A stretch of DNA of 64,000 nucleotides, from positions 24,888,001 to 24,952,000 of the forward strand of contig NC_092674.1 of the NCBI RefSeq assembly GCF_964355755.1, written 5' to 3'. Below, piece after piece: positions 36,901 to 45,961 of the stretch. This DNA comes from Antedon mediterranea. Taxonomy: Eukaryota > Echinodermata > Crinoidea > Comatulida > Antedonidae. Position 1 is the first letter of the stretch, and each line of letters opens with the position of its first letter. A program made the position numbers and the translations under genes. The notes under the pieces are model-generated. The model was not told where the DNA came from, made no database searches, and saw only the letters and a program-made list of their open reading frames with translations.

Positions 36901-37779
36901 GCCTCTCTGACGAACGAGCTAAATTGCACTGACGGCTATGGCTCATTCAAACAACTTTTCGAGAGAGTTAACTTACCATCTGTAGTAAAGCATTCAGTGT
37001 TCCATGTGGCAACCGTGTCCATTCCATCCGTTATTGTTGCCACATCACTGGCATAAATTTCGGACGAAGATGAAGCTTTTGCGGATTTACGAAGAGAAAG
37101 ATATGCTGAAAATACGTAAAGAAATAAATAGTTATGGTAGTAGTACTTAGGCCCATGAAGGAATTCGTCCGTTATAAGCTTAAGCAAAAGTTTATTAGGC
37201 CAATGCCAAAGAGTATTATTCGAGAGAATAGCATGTCTTGAGCCGCGGCGCTTTTAACGATTGTGGGGTATATAGGCTTGATTTTCAGTTGTGGCACGTT
37301 ACAATTGTTGTCATCATATACCGCAATCGTTTGCCGCAATACGATCTTCACTTTTCTACCTTTTTAAATGTTTTCTATATTCAACAAACACATTATTGAA
37401 TTCAATTGAATCTTACCGGAATCTGCATCTTCTACTAAGATGTTAATCAAGATCTGAAAATAAAACATACTACTAATTCTATCTTTTTGTTTAGAAGCGT
37501 ATAATATGGTGGTAGGCTTTAGCACGGACCAATAACGATCGGGATACGTTTTCCGCTTTGTCGTCTAGAGACACGTTACTGAAGGGAAGACTGTTTATAG
37601 TTTCACTAGAAAGGTATCGACATAAAAATATCTAACAGCAAAAAAAAAAAACATACAAGTACTGTACAGAAATTCAAGATGAATTATCAGATAAAACAAA
37701 ATATGTAGGCCTTTGGCAACACACCAGTAGGCCTACTACTATCAATTACCTTTATGATGATAATCAACAAATGACGCAT
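33939..37779 (-). CDS. Secreted F-type-lectin-like / LamG / PAN domain protein (seven exons, 470 aa)
   Basis: Exons in transcript order: 37779-37750, 37453-37417, 37105-36977, 36569-36483, 36077-35865, 35111-34461, 34204-33939. All have GT/AG borders; phases 0 then 1,1,1,1,1; total 1413 nt in frame to TAA. Residues 1-21 are a hydrophobic signal peptide split over exons 1 and 2. Residues 23-164 resemble an F5/8C fucolectin domain: YLSLRKSAKASSS at the start, ITVDLGDTYNVTMVTVINA in the middle, EGRYVTLS and CEIRIYG at the end. Residues 165-382 are a LamG/concanavalin-like fold (VTFWPLN near the start, TWTFLGLTFDGD later). Residues 383-470 are a PAN/apple-type domain with CAHQC, C and C spaced as in that family. 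The usual F-type fucose motif (His, then RxD with a basic residue) is not evident, so sugar binding is unproven. Probable extracellular recognition or matrix protein. Exons 1 and 2 are short and least certain. Confidence 0.85.
35165..35400. repeat. MITE family C, diverged, in intron 5 of the lectin-like gene
   Basis: Begins GAAGATGTATTTTCTCC. Shares TTATTCACTTCCGCAG and an A-rich centre with the 2.57-kb copy. The right end is uncertain. Confidence 0.5.
36198..36350. repeat. MITE family A2 in intron 4 of the lectin-like gene
   Basis: Contains TTTGACCAATCACAAGCGAT and its partial inverse ATCGCTTTTTATCGGTCAA, with GCGTTGCGTTTCTTGCGG near the right end. Confidence 0.65.
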
Positions 37780-38792
37780 TTCACTCCTGTAATTTCACAG
37801 TAAGCCCTAGGTTTAGCAAAATGTTCAGCAAAATCAGAGAAAGTTAAAGAACATGACAGATAGCTTGGTACTTGGTGCATTGATCCTTTGCAGTGCTCAA
37901 ATTTGGTGGGATTGGGTGCAGGTGAAGCATCAGAGCCAAAATGTGCAACAACTGTACTGTATGAATACTGTCGTGATGTGATCTTACTATTTGTATTCAA
38001 ACTGTAGTGTCTGTCAATGGCAATAAGTAGCAGGCCTAATAACATGGTCGAAATTGCATTCTTTACTTAGAGGTAAATTCAATGTCTAATCTGTTACGAT
38101 GAAAGCGATATCCAAACAAGGCATTGTTACTGTATATCACGTTTAAATTGTATCTATTATTATTTCGACCTTAGTTGATGATTTAATTTCACTTATTTTG
38201 AATAAATGTTTACGTGATAACGTATAACCATTTACGTGCTGCTGAGAAAGGATATGAACAAGCATGGTAACATAATAGAAAGGTTCATCCTCGCTCGCTG
38301 TCATAATTAACAACCTTCCAACTGATTCACACTGCGAAGGACAGAAGATGTTCCATTCCGTTTTTCTATTGTTTACGGAGAAGCAATTAGTCCTATACAA
38401 AGCACAGCAATTTATCAGCAGTTGATCAAATAAAAACTAGAAGGGCACTCACTCAGAGAGCGCAAACCTTCGCCAATGCCTCATATCAATAAACACGTAA
38501 TAATAAGGCTTTACAATGAAAATAATATAATAAAAATAATTTCTGCTGGTTACGCTTTTCTGCACAGCATTGTTTGTGATCGATTGAAGATGTCTTCCGT
38601 TTCGTGAACAAGGCGTATATCCCTATGGCAAAACTGTACATTGCTGTGGTCAGCTTGATATTTGACCTAGGCATATGAACATTAAAAGACGTGTTCCCAT
38701 ACATGTATGAAATCATCCTTTAAACTCTTATGGAAATCGGGAAAAACGTTTGTGTCCTTTTTTTGGAGTCAAGGAGAACAACATTCAATTTC
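37780..38792. other. Spacer upstream of the lectin-like gene, before the tRNA array
   Basis: Should contain the promoter of the minus-strand lectin-like gene. The open frames here show no domain similarity or convincing splice context. No repeats of the listed families recognised. Confidence 0.5.
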
Positions 38793-38840
38793 AGGTACTG
38801 TTTATAAGTACGGCGCGCTAACTGACTGAGCCACTGGGGA
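38793..38840 (-). pseudogene. tRNA-Ile(UAU) fragment, 5' half only
   Basis: Matches the 5' half of the array tRNA (acceptor strand, D arm, anticodon TAT, start of intron), then breaks off; the T arm and 3' acceptor strand are missing. Left edge of the array. Confidence 0.8.
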
Positions 38841-38907
38841 ACACATTTGAGAAACAAACATTAATTTGTTGTCCATTTGATGGAGCCAACGAGAACAAAA
38901 TTCAGTT

Positions 38908-39014
38908 TACCCAGGAGAGGATCGAACTCTCGACCTCCGCATTACCAAACCAGTAGGGACGAAGCCAGGTACTGTTTATAAGGACGGCGCGCTAACCGAC
39001 TGAGCCACTGGTGA
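38908..39014 (-). tRNA. tRNA-Ile(UAU)-like, degenerate acceptor stem
   Basis: Full 107-bp copy with anticodon TAT and a 34-nt intron. The acceptor strands read TCACCAG and CTGGGTA, giving two mismatched pairs, so this copy is probably not functional. Confidence 0.6.
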
Positions 39015-39078
39015 ACACGTTTGAGAAACACAAATTAAGTTGTTGTCTTTATGGAGCCAACGAGAACAAAATTCAGTT

Positions 39079-39185
39079 TCCCCAGGAGAGGATCGAACTC
39101 TCGACCTCCGCATTACCAAACCAGTAAGGATGAAGTCAAGTACTGTTTATAAGTACGGCGCGCTAACCGACTGAGCCACTGGGGA
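39079..39185 (-). tRNA. tRNA-Ile(UAU), intron-containing, intact copy
   Basis: Minus-strand reading: acceptor TCCCCAG pairs fully with CTGGGGA. D arm GCTC..GCGC has one U-C mismatch at 12-23. Anticodon stem CCGTA/TGCGG has one U-G pair, loop CTTATAA gives anticodon UAU, variable loop AGGTC, T stem GAGAG/CTCTC with loop TTCGATC. A 34-nt intron sits between positions 37 and 38, as in animal tRNA-Ile(UAU) genes. The mature length without CCA is 73 nt. A box TGGCTCAGTCGG fits the consensus; a TTTT pol III terminator lies about 10 nt downstream. It decodes AUA. Confidence 0.88.
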
Positions 39186-39252
39186 ACACATTTAAGAAAC
39201 AAAAATTAATTTTTTGTCCGTTTTATGGAGCCAACGAGAACAAAATTTAGTT

Positions 39253-39359
39253 TCCCCAGGAGAGGATCGAACTCTCGACCTCCGCATTACCAAACCAGTA
39301 AGGATGAAGTCAAGTACTGTTTATAAGTACGGCGCGCTAACCGACTGAGCCACTGTGGA
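39253..39359 (-). tRNA. tRNA-Ile(UAU), intron-containing, one acceptor change
   Basis: Same structure as the copy at 39079 except for one base change in the 5' acceptor strand (TCCACAG), which unpairs one position. A downstream T run is present. Confidence 0.75.
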
Positions 39360-39426
39360 ACACATTTAAGAAACAAAAATTAATTTTTTGTCCGTTTTAT
39401 GGAGCCAACGAGAACAAAATTTAGTT

Positions 39427-39533
39427 TCCCCAGGAGAGGATCGAACTCTCGACCTCCGCATTACCAAACCAGTAAGGATGAAGTCAAGTACTGTTTATAA
39501 GTCCGGCGCGCTAACCGACTGAGCCACTGGGGA
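39427..39533 (-). tRNA. tRNA-Ile(UAU), intron-containing, one anticodon-stem change
   Basis: Intact acceptor and T arm. The anticodon-stem strand reads CCGGA instead of CCGTA, replacing the U-G pair by a G-G mismatch. Anticodon TAT retained. Confidence 0.75.
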
Positions 39534-39600
39534 ACACATTTAAGAAACAAAAATAAATTTTTTGTCCGTTTTATGGAGCCAAGGAGAACAAAATTTAGTT

Positions 39601-39706
39601 TCCCCAGGAGAGGATCGAACTCTCGACCTCCGCATTACCAAACCAGTAAGGACGAAGTCAAGTACTGTTTATAAGTACGCGCGCTAACCGACTGAGCCAC
39701 TGGGGA
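39601..39706 (-). tRNA. tRNA-Ile(UAU), intron-containing, one-base deletion
   Basis: 106 bp: one base is missing at the D-stem/anticodon-stem junction (GCGCGTAC rather than GCGCCGTAC). Acceptor, anticodon and T arm intact. Confidence 0.7.
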
Positions 39707-39773
39707 ACATATTTGAGGTACAAAAATTAATTTGTTGTCCATTTTATGGAGCCAACGACAACAACCTTTAGTT

Positions 39774-39883
39774 TCCCCAGGAGAGGATCGAACGCCCGAC
39801 CTCCGCATTTCCAAACCAGTAAGTACGAATAAGCCAGGGACTGTTTGTAAGTACACGGCGCTAACCGACTGACCCACTGAGGA
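39774..39883 (-). pseudogene. tRNA-Ile-like pseudogene, anticodon changed
   Basis: Diverged copy: the anticodon loop reads CTTACAA (anticodon UAC), the D arm is shortened, and both the T stem and the 5' acceptor strand carry changes. Treated as a pseudogene rather than a tRNA-Val. Confidence 0.7.
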
Positions 39884-39954
39884 AAAGACGTTTGCGGAAC
39901 AAACATTGATTTGTTGTCCATTTAATGAAGCCAAAGAGAACAAAATTCAGTTTT

Positions 39955-40059
39955 CACAGCAGAGGATCGAACTCACGACCTCCGCATTACCAAACCAGTA
40001 AGGACGAAGCCAGGTACTGTTATAAATATGGCGCGCTAACCGACTGAGCCACTGGGGAA
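39955..40059 (-). pseudogene. tRNA-Ile(UAU)-like, degenerate
   Basis: Anticodon TAT is retained in loop TTTATAA, but the 3' acceptor strand reads CTGTGA and the T stem is mismatched. Confidence 0.65.
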
Positions 40060-40125
40060 CACATTTGAGAAACACACATTAAGTTGTTGTCCATTTTATG
40101 GAGCCAACGAGAACAAAATTCAGTT

Positions 40126-40235
40126 TCGCCAAGAAAGGATCGTACTCTCGACGACCTCCGCATTACCAAACCAACAAGGACGAAACCAGGTACTGTTTAT
40201 AAGTACTGCGCGCTAACCGACTGAGCCACTGGGGA
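40126..40235 (-). pseudogene. tRNA-Ile(UAU)-like, degenerate
   Basis: Changes in the 3' acceptor strand, T loop and intron and a three-base insertion near the variable loop. The anticodon loop is intact. Confidence 0.65.
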
Positions 40236-40306
40236 ACACATTATTTTAAGAAACAAAAAATAATTTGTTGTTCATTTTGTGGAGCCAACGAGAACAAAAT
40301 TCAGTT

Positions 40307-40413
40307 TCCCCAGGAGAGGTTCGAACTCTCGACCTCCGCATTACCAAACCAGTATTGACGAAGCCAGGTACTGTTTATAAGTACGGCGCGCTAACCGACT
40401 GAGCCACTGGGGA
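40307..40413 (-). tRNA. tRNA-Ile(UAU), intron-containing, intact copy
   Basis: Fully paired acceptor stem and anticodon TAT. The T loop is TTCGAAC, giving the B box GTTCGAACC, closer to the canonical B box than in other copies. Downstream TTTT present. Confidence 0.88.
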
Positions 40414-40484
40414 ACACATTAGTTTAAGAAACAAAAAATAATTTGTTGTCCATTTTGTGGAGCCAACGAGAACAAAATTCAGTT

Positions 40485-40564
40485 TCCCCAGGAGAGGTTC
40501 GAACTCTCGACCTCCGCATTACCAAACCAGTAAGGACGAAACCAGGTACTGTTCATAAGTACAG
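40485..40564 (-). pseudogene. tRNA-Ile fragment, 3' half
   Basis: T arm, intron and part of the anticodon loop match the array unit, then the sequence diverges in a T-rich stretch before the D arm. Right edge of the array; a shorter piece of the T-arm region recurs at about 40617-40650. Confidence 0.75.
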
Positions 40565-40829
40565 TATTTTTTTCCATTTTCCTCAGTTAAAAAAAAACAG
40601 AGAACAAAATTTAGTTTTGAACTCTCGACCTCCGCATTTCCAATTTCCAACCTTTCACGTGTACACCAGATAAGTTATACCTTATACCTTATGCTACCAT
40701 TATATTAAAAGTATATGTAGGCCTAATACTCATTTGTATTTTAAATGACTGGTTTTACTAATCACTTAAGTAAATAAGTTGCATTAATCTGATTTCTGTT
40801 TTAAAACTTGAGCTTGATTGAGATTTGCA

Positions 40830-41141
40830 CGTGAACAACTGTGAACCCGGACTTGTCCTTTAAATCTACGGTCATTGTTTACACTGACGAGGTGTTATTC
40901 GGACCTTTAGTTCATTTCAATTCCACTTTAACAATAGATTCGAAGAAATACAAGTGATTTTCTGAAAGAGAAAACACTAAAAGTCATCCATGTGAATCGA
41001 ATCGATTCTGAAACCGTGATATACGTAATGAAATTGTAAAATAATCTGAACACTATCAGCAAAGGAAGTACAGTAGATTACTGTATGTTGGACTTTCTAA
41101 GATTAAGGTATGTTTAAAGAGTGTACGGACAAAAACCAGTG
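40830..41141 (+). promoter_or_regulatory. GPCR upstream module A (candidate promoter and non-coding exon 1)
   Basis: Block with GTGAACCCGGACTTGT, GAGGTGTTATT and ATCGAATCGATT that recurs before other receptors. It ends in ACCAGTG followed by GTAAGA, a good splice donor at 41142. Paired with the acceptor at 41477-41478, it would give a 337-bp intron in the 5' UTR of the receptor at 41517. The transcription start is not known. Confidence 0.55.
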
Positions 41142-41214
41142 GTAAGAGTATCATATGTATAATTTCAAAATTTTTCTTGTAGGCCTATTGCAATATGGGT
41201 CACGAATTCAAAAT

Positions 41215-41412
41215 AGGTCTCATCTGCGGACCTAGTGCCTCCCACGAACGACAGCGGAGTAACCCCCTAGTCTTCTGAATGATGCACACTCCAGTCTTAA
41301 GTCCTTATCTGAGAAGACTAACAAACTAACGGTCGAGGAGAGACTTGAACCTGTGCCTATTGTATTGCTACGGTTGTGGTTCCCCTTCCTTGAATTAATC
41401 GCTATAGGCCAC
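41215..41412 (-). repeat. tRNA-derived SINE, decayed, in GPCR 5' UTR intron
   Basis: Shares GTCCTTATCTGAGAAGACTA and the tRNA-like head words with the SINE at 5.5 kb. Inserted between upstream module A and the receptor coding exon. Confidence 0.55.
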
Positions 41413-41516
41413 ACAACTCGACATAATAGTCTTGTTGTTGTTTGTATGTGAGTTTCAAATAATCTTATCTTTCTTTAGTTTGTGATTGTATCCATTTTGT
41501 TGAGTGAGCACAAATT

Positions 41517-42470
41517 ATGGAATACGAAGACAATATTACGACACTGAATGGTACCGCTCCTTCACCAGAGACGGAGGAGAACTATTCTGACATCCCTTGG
41601 ATTATTTATTACATCATTGGCTTCTTTGCAACAATTGAAAACGCTTTTGTTTTACTTATTGTCCTAAAGTCGAAGAAATTCCGCAATAAAAGAAATATTT
41701 GTTTATTCAGCTTATCATTGGCGGATTGTATTGTTGGCCTGCAATCAGTTTTAATATGCTTTGAAATAGTTTATGATTCAAATGTCTTCTATTCAATTTT
41801 GGAAGCAATGTTTCTTATATCAATGTTTAGCATAAGTGCTATCTGCATAGAACGTTACATTGCAATCGTTGGCGCACCATTTACCTACAAACAAGTTATA
41901 ACACTAAAGAGATGCCTTGTTGTCTGCTTCCTTATCTGGGATATTCCCATAACTGTTGTTATAGTTGTTTATAGCTTTGTATATAATAGATGGACGAGAT
42001 TTTCGTTTGCTTGCGTATCATTATGTTCAATCGTTGCAAACTATATTCTCTATTACAAAATCTCATTGGAACTTACAAAAAACGATCGTAAAGTTACGGA
42101 AGATTTTGGAAACAATATGCTAGGACGATCGCGGAAATTGATTCGATCTTTCACCATTTTACTTGTCATTTCCAGTGTCTGCTGGCTTCCGCTTTGTTGT
42201 TTTTGGACATTAGCTGTGATTTATGAAACTTTAGACAATAATGTAAATGCAGAGAACTGGCTGTATTGCTTGGCTTTGAGTAATTCAGTTATCAACCCAA
42301 TAGTTTACTGGTTTCGTTTACCAGGAATGAAAGAAGAGCTCAAGAATTTGATATGTTGCTGTAAAAATGTTACTGAAAAAGAAGAAGTAAATTCGAATGG
42401 TCTCCAAACAATTTCAACCGTAACAACATCACTTCCCTCTACAGTAACGAATTTGGAACCTATAACTTAA
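41517..42470 (+). CDS. Class A (rhodopsin-like) GPCR, intronless coding region (317 aa)
   Basis: Seven hydrophobic segments. Landmarks: N42 in TM1 (IENAFVLL), D70 in TM2 (SLSLAD), ERY at 112-114 ending TM3, CWLP at 222-225 in TM6, NPIVY at 260-264 ending TM7, and a CCC cluster at 280-282 fit for palmitoylation. N-glycosylation sequons NIT and NGT lie in the short N-terminus. Unusual for the class: no Cys at the start of TM3, a very short second extracellular loop and no Pro in TM5, features known in melanocortin/EDG/cannabinoid-type receptors. I therefore suspect a MECA-like origin but assign no ligand. A splice acceptor (TTTCTTTAG) lies 39 bp before the ATG, so a non-coding exon is likely. 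AATAAA at 42652 is a possible polyadenylation signal. Confidence 0.95.
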   Translation: MEYEDNITTLNGTAPSPETEENYSDIPWIIYYIIGFFATIENAFVLLIVLKSKKFRNKRNICLFSLSLADCIVGLQSVLICFEIVYDSNVFYSILEAMFLISMFSISAICIERYIAIVGAPFTYKQVITLKRCLVVCFLIWDIPITVVIVVYSFVYNRWTRFSFACVSLCSIVANYILYYKISLELTKNDRKVTEDFGNNMLGRSRKLIRSFTILLVISSVCWLPLCCFWTLAVIYETLDNNVNAENWLYCLALSNSVINPIVYWFRLPGMKEELKNLICCCKNVTEKEEVNSNGLQTISTVTTSLPSTVTNLEPIT

Positions 42471-43036
42471 ATTAACTTTTTATTTTTGAAAGATTTTCGA
42501 TTTCTCATAGAACGTTTATTGAAATGTAATATTGTTTCTTTATCACATGAAATTTAAATGTAGTCTATAGTGTGTATGAGGCCTATTTGTAATAGATGTA
42601 GTATAAGGTCAAAACAAAAAAGAAACATACAAATTGTGTGTGTTAAAATTTAATAAAAGAAATAACTACTTTTGAATACATTTTTAAAACATCGAGTAAA
42701 TGGTATATAGGCGTACCTTCACAATAACTTGCAATAACCATAAAATGTACGTTTTTAAATCATACTTTTACTACATCGATTGTATGTACATGTATAGATA
42801 TAGTCCCTTTTTAACTACGCAATTGAATTTTATTATTTTTATATTTTTACAAACAATTATGTATAATTATTATGTATATATATTTGTATAACAGAATGAA
42901 TAAATGTGGGTGACCCCTACAAAAGAGAAAAAAATATATATTAAAACAATGATTTAAAATAAAAGGGAAATTTAATCTACAGCAAAAATTGTTTTTCATT
43001 ATTTTTATTGATTCACAAAGAGATTAAAATTAAGGT
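42471..43036. other. GPCR 1 3' flank
   Basis: Probable 3' UTR and AT-rich spacer; nothing else recognised before the next tRNA gene. Confidence 0.5.
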
Positions 43037-43143
43037 TCCCCAGGAGAGGATCGAACTCTCGACCTCCGCATTACCAAACCAGTATGAACGAAGCCAAGTA
43101 CTGTTTATAAGTACGGCGCGCTAACCGACTGAGCCACTGGGGA
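43037..43143 (-). tRNA. tRNA-Ile(UAU), intron-containing, intact copy
   Basis: Identical in structure to the array copy at 39079, with fully paired acceptor, anticodon TAT and a 34-nt intron. It stands alone between receptors 1 and 2. A TTTT run lies about 13 nt downstream on the minus strand. Confidence 0.88.
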
Positions 43144-43579
43144 ACACACCTAAAAAAAGATTTCAAATTTTTAGAATCCGGAAAACCGATTTTTTCAAGT
43201 CTAGAAAACAACTGCAGATGCAGGAAGATTGTAATTCCAGTTTATTGGTTAGACAAATAATATTTAAATACTTATCTTTCAAATATTTTTACCATAATGT
43301 TCAAGGAAATGTTGCTATTTACAAGTCAACCTATTCACATACTTTGAATGTGCTGTTTGCACCATAGCAATGTTCTTCCGTATTTTCGCCACTCTTTTCG
43401 TAGCGAATTGATATCGCTGCGCTGGAAGAAATTGAATTCATTAATTGTGTAGGTTTTTCAACATACAAGAAGAGACAGAGCCGATAGACACGTATTATAA
43501 GGACAATAACTTACTTTATATCAATGAATGGCGTTAATCAGTTAAGTATCTAGTTTGACAGTTGCATAATTTGGTGTTT

Positions 43580-43965
43580 AAAACTAAGATTGAAATTTAC
43601 ATGTAAACAACCGTGAACCCGGACTTGTTCTTTAAGCTATTGTATAATTTTGGTTTACATCGACAAGGTGCTATAGTTTAGTTAAATCCCACTTTAACAA
43701 TGGAGGAGATGAAATACACTTTTCTAAAAGACAAATCGTTAAAACTCGCCCATGTGAATCAATCTATTGTGAAATACAGGCAGTTGCATTTCTGAGGTAA
43801 ATTATTGTTGAGCGTTTTTAGAAAACTGTGATTTACGTATTCAAAATATAGTAAAATATTCAGACAACCATAAATCAACATCTTATCTCAAACGAAGAAC
43901 CGTCGGTTGCTATACTGCATCTTTTATGCTTGCAATAATTTGAAAGAGTACGGACAGAACCAGTG
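43580..43965 (+). promoter_or_regulatory. GPCR upstream module B
   Basis: Homologue of module A: GTGAACCCGGACTTGTTC, GACAAGGTGCTA, GTACGGACAGAACCAGTG then GTATGT as donor. The matching acceptor TCTTTCAG is at 44649-44656 before receptor 2. Confidence 0.55.
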
Positions 43966-44707
43966 GTATGTAGTATTTTAGGATTGTCCTTTTGTTGTAG
44001 TGAATTATCGGTCAGAGCTCGGTCACGCCAGTCAGGGCGTAAGCATACCAAGGGTCAAAATTGCTGTGCTAGGCCTACCACGAACGAACTATGAAAACAC
44101 AAAGAGACTGTTTTAGAATCAATCTGCAAAATACCACTTTTATTCGTAATACTATGTTTAACGTATTTATGCCTAATTGTTGTGGTGTGCCATAGAATAA
44201 TTTCATGGTAAGCAGCTTTTTTGTATATAGTTGTTTTTTATTATTATTATGCGCACTTACATTAATTAAAAATCAGAAGAAGAAGGTCAAACAACTCAAC
44301 CATTTAATTAGAAGAAATCTGAGCTAGACTGGCAAACATTGTGTTGGTATTTTTTCTTTTGCTAAAACATAAAAAAGTAGACTTTTTCGAGAATATACAA
44401 ACATTACTATACAAAGTTTCAAATTTGTGTACGTATCTTTCAGAGCTCAGATACGGGTCGTAGTTTTTTATTTGGTAAGTGATTCTATTGCTAAAACATG
44501 ACAAAGTAGGCTTACTTTTGTTTGCTACCTTAAGAAAAAATACCACCACAATTGATTGAAACCATATACATTTTTCGAGAATATAGAAGCCATACTATAA
44601 TTTAAATTCAATTCATCGACATTTTTATTCAAAGTTTAAAATGTGTGTTCTTTCAGAGCTTAGAAACGGATCATAGTTTTTCCATTTGGTAAGTGAGCAC
44701 ATGCAGT

Positions 44708-45664
44708 ATGGAATACGAAGATGAATTTGCCAATGATAGTACAGCATTGAATTTCACTGCTCCTTCACCAGGCACGGAAGAGTCAAAGATTCCTTGGATT
44801 ATTTACCACATCGTTGGTGTCTTCGCCGCAATTGAAAACGCTATTGTTCTACTTATTGTCCTAAAATCGAAGAAATTCCGCAATAAAAGGAACATATTTT
44901 TATTTAGTTTATCGTTAGCCGATTTTATTGTTGGTTTGCAATCAGTTTTAATATATGCTGATATATTTAATGAATCATATGTGTTCGGTTCAATTTTAGA
45001 CGCCATGTTTCTTGTATCAATGTTTAGCATAAGTGCTGTCTGCATCGAACGTTACATTGCAATTGTTGGCGCACCATTTACCTACAAACAAATTATAACA
45101 CTAAAGCGATGCCTTGTCGTCTGCTTCTTTATCTGGGATATTCCCATAACTGTTATCTTGGTTATTTATGGTTATGTGTATAATAGATGGACGAGATTTG
45201 CGTTTGCTTGCGTATCATTATGTTCAATCGTTGCAAACTGTATTCTCTATTACAAAATCTCATTGGAACTTACAAAAAATGATCGTAAAATTACGGAAGA
45301 CTTTAGAAACAATATGCTAGGACGATCGAGGAAATTGATTCGATCTTTCACCATTTTACTTGTTATTTCCAGTGTCTGCTGGCTTCCGCTTTGTTGTTTT
45401 TGGACATTAGCAGTGATTTATGAAACTGTGGACAATAATGTAAATTCAGAGAACTGGCTGTTTTGCTTAGCTTTGAGTAATTCAGTTATAAACCCAATAG
45501 TTTACTGGTTTCGTTTACCAGGAATAAAGGAAGAGCTCCAGAATTTGATATGTTGCTGTAGAAATGTTGCTAAGAAAGAAAAAGCCAATTCGAACAGTCC
45601 TCAAACAATTTCAACCGTAACAACATCACTTCCCATTTCAGTAACGAACTCGGAATCTATATAA
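44708..45664 (+). CDS. Class A GPCR, intronless coding region (318 aa)
   Basis: Close paralogue of the receptor at 41517: same TM1 N, TM2 LAD, ERY, CWLP and NPIVY motifs and the same Cys cluster after TM7. The TM3 Cys is again missing. I start at ATG 44708, which begins MEYEDEF like its neighbour; the reading frame extends upstream only through a GTG. N-terminal sequons NDS and NFT. AATAAA at 45697 follows the stop. Part of the first of two 4.8-5.0-kb duplicated units. Confidence 0.95.
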   Translation: MEYEDEFANDSTALNFTAPSPGTEESKIPWIIYHIVGVFAAIENAIVLLIVLKSKKFRNKRNIFLFSLSLADFIVGLQSVLIYADIFNESYVFGSILDAMFLVSMFSISAVCIERYIAIVGAPFTYKQIITLKRCLVVCFFIWDIPITVILVIYGYVYNRWTRFAFACVSLCSIVANCILYYKISLELTKNDRKITEDFRNNMLGRSRKLIRSFTILLVISSVCWLPLCCFWTLAVIYETVDNNVNSENWLFCLALSNSVINPIVYWFRLPGIKEELQNLICCCRNVAKKEKANSNSPQTISTVTTSLPISVTNSESI

Positions 45665-45961
45665 TGAATTCTATTTTGTTGCTTATAGAACGTCTAAATA
45701 AAAATGTAATAATTGCTCCTCATTCTGACGTGAACATTAAATGTAGCCTAAAATGCAATTTATCAAGAAGAAAAAAAAACACTACCAAAAAATGTAAAAA
45801 GTCAGTTTGAAGCTTACCAAATGACGGTGTTTATTGATGTTAATTTGGTTATTGTATTTAGATAAGAAAATACTACTGTAATTTGAATGGAAATCAGAAG
45901 CAGAACTTTATTGATGGAACGCCAATGGCCACAAAATATATTCTGTGATTCAGAAGAAAAC

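Larger units (their letters stand above)
38793..40650 (-). repeat. Tandem array of tRNA-Ile(UAU) units, about 174-bp period
   Basis: Unit starts are spaced 171, 174, 174, 174, 173, 181, 171, 181 and 178 bp. Each unit is the 107-bp gene plus a conserved spacer of about 67 bp containing ACACATTT, GAAACA, TTTGTTGTCC or TTTTTGTCCG, and GGAGCCAACGAGAACAAAAT. All copies are on the minus strand. The short plus- and minus-strand ORFs here are artefacts of the repeat. Confidence 0.9.

Noticed and set aside
37764-38045. 93-codon minus-strand ORF overlapping the first exon of the lectin-like gene.
   Set aside because: Different frame from the signal-peptide exon, with no domain and no splice partner.
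39774-39883. Possible tRNA-Val(UAC) within the array.
   Set aside because: The anticodon change is accompanied by stem mismatches and a shortened D arm, so it is a decayed tRNA-Ile copy.
39635-40673. ORFs overlapping the tRNA array, some with repeated peptide motifs.
   Set aside because: They arise from translating the tandem tRNA units; repeated words such as SRPPHFQ and GKLKVV come from tRNA stems and spacers.
44803-45045. Minus-strand ORFs of about 80 codons opposite TM1-TM3 of each receptor (also near 49.6, 53.5 and 61.0 kb).
   Set aside because: They recur because the receptors are paralogues; they are antisense shadows of the coding frame.
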